This document shows positions 31,184 through 33,048 of a stretch of 33,048 nt of DNA, piece after piece; positions within the stretch are counted from its first letter, which is position 1, and each line of letters opens with the position of its first letter. Where the stretch lies: assembly GCA_020846855.1 (NCBI GenBank), contig JADLDD010000012.1, positions 1 to 33,048 on the forward strand, given 5' to 3'. A model generated the notes under the pieces. It did no database searches and had not been told where the DNA came from. It saw nothing but the letters and a program-made list of their open reading frames with translations. The position numbers were made by a program, and so were the translations under genes. The DNA is from Acidimicrobiia bacterium. GTDB taxonomy: Bacteria; Actinomycetota; Acidimicrobiia; IMCC26256; JADLDD01.

Positions 31184-31226
31184 GTACCGGGGGTACCCTC
31201 GTAGTAGAGGAATATCGCACTACGAG
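31184..31226 (+). promoter_or_regulatory. Two inverted repeats upstream of diiron copy C
   Basis: GTACC-GGG-GGTAC (31184-31196) is followed by CTCGTAGT (31198-31205) and ACTACGAG (31219-31226), perfect 8-bp arms around 13 AT-richer nt. A possible -10, TACCCT (31194-31199), bridges them. The second pair could be an operator or, if transcribed, a leader hairpin ending 30 nt before ATG 31257. Confidence 0.55.
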
Positions 31227-31256
31227 ATGGTCTTGACGGACCTGAGGGAGGCCCCG

Positions 31257-32345
31257 ATGTCTCTCACCTTTCCCGAGCTCAACCACGGCTCCGACCTGAC
31301 GCGGCTCCTCTCGCAGTCCAACCGCGGCGGCGACGCCCTGGTGCACGCGGTCCACTCGATCGCCGACGCCACCTTCACCTGGGACTACGCGAAGGGCGCC
31401 CGGCCCGGCCTGGGCAAGCTCTACGAGAAGGCCAAGGTCACCCAGTGGAACGCCACCACCGACCTGCCCTGGGACACCGACGTCGACCAGGAGAAGCTGG
31501 CCGCGGCGTCGTTGCAGCAGTTCAGCGGGGCCATGACCGCCGATGGTCTCGACGGGACGCCGTTCGCGCGGTGGGGCGACAAGGAGTGGATCCGCTTCGC
31601 GATCGAGTCGGAGAACTGGACGCTCAGCCAGTTCCTGCACGGCGAGCAGGGCGCGCTGGTGTGCACGGCCAAGCTGGCCGAGACCGTCCCGTGGATCGAC
31701 GCCAAGCTGTTCGCGTCGACGCAGGTGATGGACGAGGCCCGGCACGTGGAGGTGTTCGGCCGCTACCTCGACGCCAAGCTCTCGGGGCACTACCCCGTCA
31801 ACCCGCACCTCGGCGCGCTCCTCGACGACATCATCGCCGACCGTCGCTGGGACATGACCTACCTGGGCATGCAGGTGATGGTCGAGGGTCTGGCCCTCGC
31901 CGCCTTCGGACTGATGCGCGCCACCACCACCGAACCGCTGCTCGAGCAACTCCTCAGGTACGTGATGGCCGACGAGGCGCGTCACGTGGCGTTCGGCGTG
32001 CTCAGCCTGAAGGAGCTCTACGCGGGGCTGAGCGGGCCCGAGGTCCGGGAGCGCCAGGAGTTCGCCTACGAGGCCGCGATCCGCATGCGTGACCGCTTCC
32101 TCCAGCAGGAGGTGTGGGACCGGCTCGGGATCAGTGCTGCCGACGCCGCGACGTTCCTGGAGCAGGACCCGCTGCGCCCGATGTTCACGGTGTCGCTGTT
32201 CTCGAAGATCGTCCCCAACCTCAAGAAGCTGGGGCTCCTCGACGCCGGCGACGGCTGGCTCCGGCAGCGCTTCGGCGAGATCGGCGCCCTCCAGTTCGAG
32301 GACTGGGACGACGGTTCCGGGGAGCTCGGGACGAGTCCGGAGTGA
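31257..32345 (+). CDS. R2-like/ferritin-like diiron protein (copy C)
   Basis: A 362-residue protein, the longest of the three related diiron proteins. It has an N-terminal extension of about 110 residues with several Trp. The metal residues follow the same order: H-G-E-Q-G-A-L, A-S-T-Q-V-M-D-E-A-R-H-V-E-V-F, M-V-E-G-L-A-L and V-M-A-D-E-A-R-H-V-A-F-G. ATG 31257 has GAGGGAGG about 6 nt upstream. It is a monocistronic gene on the opposite strand from copies A and B, with its own repeat-bearing promoter region. It is convergent with typA, 8 nt apart. Substrate unknown. Confidence 0.84.
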   Translation: MSLTFPELNHGSDLTRLLSQSNRGGDALVHAVHSIADATFTWDYAKGARPGLGKLYEKAKVTQWNATTDLPWDTDVDQEKLAAASLQQFSGAMTADGLDGTPFARWGDKEWIRFAIESENWTLSQFLHGEQGALVCTAKLAETVPWIDAKLFASTQVMDEARHVEVFGRYLDAKLSGHYPVNPHLGALLDDIIADRRWDMTYLGMQVMVEGLALAAFGLMRATTTEPLLEQLLRYVMADEARHVAFGVLSLKELYAGLSGPEVRERQEFAYEAAIRMRDRFLQQEVWDRLGISAADAATFLEQDPLRPMFTVSLFSKIVPNLKKLGLLDAGDGWLRQRFGEIGALQFEDWDDGSGELGTSPE

Positions 32346-32353
32346 GTCCGTGC

Positions 32354-33048
32354 TCAGGCGGCTGACCCGGTGCGGCCGTGCTTGACGGCGCCTCGGCGGC
32401 GGCCCCGCTCGGAAGCCGACAGCACCGCCTTGCGCAACCGGACCGACGACGGCGTGACCTCCACGCACTCGTCGTCGGCCACGAACTCGAGAGCCTGCTC
32501 GAGGGTCATCGGGCGGGGCGGGGTGAGGCGCACCAGCTCGTCGGCGGTCGACGAGCGCATGTTGGTGAGCTTCTTCTCCTTGGTGGGGTTGACGTCCATC
32601 TCCTCGGATCGTGAGCTCTCGCCCACGATCATCCCCTCGTAGACCTCGACGCCCGGCCCCAGGATCATGGCCCCGCGCTCCTGGAGGTTCATGAGCGCGA
32701 ACGTGGTGGTGACGCCGCGCCGGTCGGCGACCATCGATCCCGTCGGGCGGCTGCGCAGCTCTCCGAACCAGGGCTCGTAGCCCTCGAAGACGTGGTGCAG
32801 CACGGCGGTGCCGCGGGTCTGGGTGAGCAGCTCGGTGCGGAAGCCGATGAGGCCCCGGGCCGGGACCACGTAGTCGAGCCGGATCCAGCCGCTCCCGTGG
32901 TTCACCATCTGGTCGAGGCGACCCTTGCGGGCGGCCAGGAGCTGCGTGATCGACCCGAGGTGCTCGTCGGGGACGTCGATCGTGACCCGCTCCACCGGTT
33001 CGTGGATCCGGCCGGCGACCTCCCGGGTGACCACCTGCGGCTTGCCGA
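32354..33048 (-). CDS. typA: TypA/BipA ribosome-associated GTPase, C-terminal part (runs off window)
   Basis: About 231 residues of the C-terminal half; the GTPase domain lies beyond the right edge. Visible are the EF-G-like domain V start (P-V-E-R-V-T-I-D-V-P-D-E-H-L-G), V-P-A-R-G-L-I-G-F-R-T-E, the TypA-specific stretch N-P-T-K-E-K-K-L-T-N-M-R-S-S-T-A-D and the ending L-E-Q-A-L-E-F-V-A-D-D-E-C-V-E-V-T-P, with R-L-R-K just after. These match BipA, which aids ribosome assembly and stress responses. The frame is open to the edge, so GTG 33034 is not the true start. A short basic tail follows the conserved end. Confidence 0.96.
   Translation of the reverse strand, partial: GKPQVVTREVAGRIHEPVERVTIDVPDEHLGSITQLLAARKGRLDQMVNHGSGWIRLDYVVPARGLIGFRTELLTQTRGTAVLHHVFEGYEPWFGELRSRPTGSMVADRRGVTTTFALMNLQERGAMILGPGVEVYEGMIVGESSRSEEMDVNPTKEKKLTNMRSSTADELVRLTPPRPMTLEQALEFVADDECVEVTPSSVRLRKAVLSASERGRRRGAVKHGRTGSAA

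Overview
The window is one densely coded stretch of a very GC-rich chromosome. It suggests an actinobacterium (Actinomycetota), and more tentatively the class Acidimicrobiia. The actinobacterial markers seen directly are a NucS-type mismatch endonuclease, a DUF5318 gene, inositol-3-phosphate synthase (the first step towards mycothiol and phosphatidylinositol), the DUF6049-murJ pair, and the order rpsF-ssb-rpsR-rplI-dnaB. Many genes start 6-8 nt after a TANNNT hexamer, as expected for leaderless transcripts. The class-level placement is inference from the many R2-like diiron proteins. I saw no phage, insertion sequence, CRISPR array, tRNA or rRNA.

Layout. 1-4640 (minus): start of a DegV-family gene, then murJ, DUF6049 and a GNAT acetyltransferase, the last three chained by 4-base overlaps. 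4641-7158 (plus): a histone-deacetylase-family hydrolase, divergent from the acetyltransferase, then a CCA-adding tRNA nucleotidyltransferase. 7169-10323: a methyltransferase, an ino1-padR operon with a perfect palindromic operator, DUF5318 and a small zinc-ribbon gene. 10401-14772 (plus): panB, then rpsF, ssb, rpsR (with a repetitive C-terminal tail), rplI and dnaB. 14942-17365: an AurF-like diiron oxygenase, a small zinc-ribbon protein, a duplicated 59-nt repeat, nucS and a small membrane protein. 17405-19490 (plus): a two-gene operon of unfamiliar P-loop ATPases behind a promoter carrying its own palindrome. 19478-24507: the operon MMPL transporter, ferritin-like protein, CBS protein and an unrecognised protein (minus), divergent from a TetR regulator across only 17 bp. 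24718-27886 (plus): a MerR/TOBE regulator and modABC for molybdate uptake. 27995-32345: a zinc-ribbon protein, three related R2-like diiron proteins and an enoyl-CoA hydratase-family enzyme. 32354-33048 (minus): the C-terminal part of TypA/BipA.

How the genes fit together. Much of the window is housekeeping: cell-wall lipid II export, tRNA 3'-end maturation, pantothenate and inositol synthesis, ribosomal proteins, replicative helicase and mismatch repair. The accessory layer is more interesting. It has the ATPase pair, the MMPL/TetR divergon with overlapping leaderless promoters and two similar 18-bp operators, the diiron protein group, and a dispersed repeat that occurs as a degenerate pair near 16.3 kb and as a hairpin near 24.6 kb. 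No stretch over 300 bases lacks a gene; the longer gaps are described individually.
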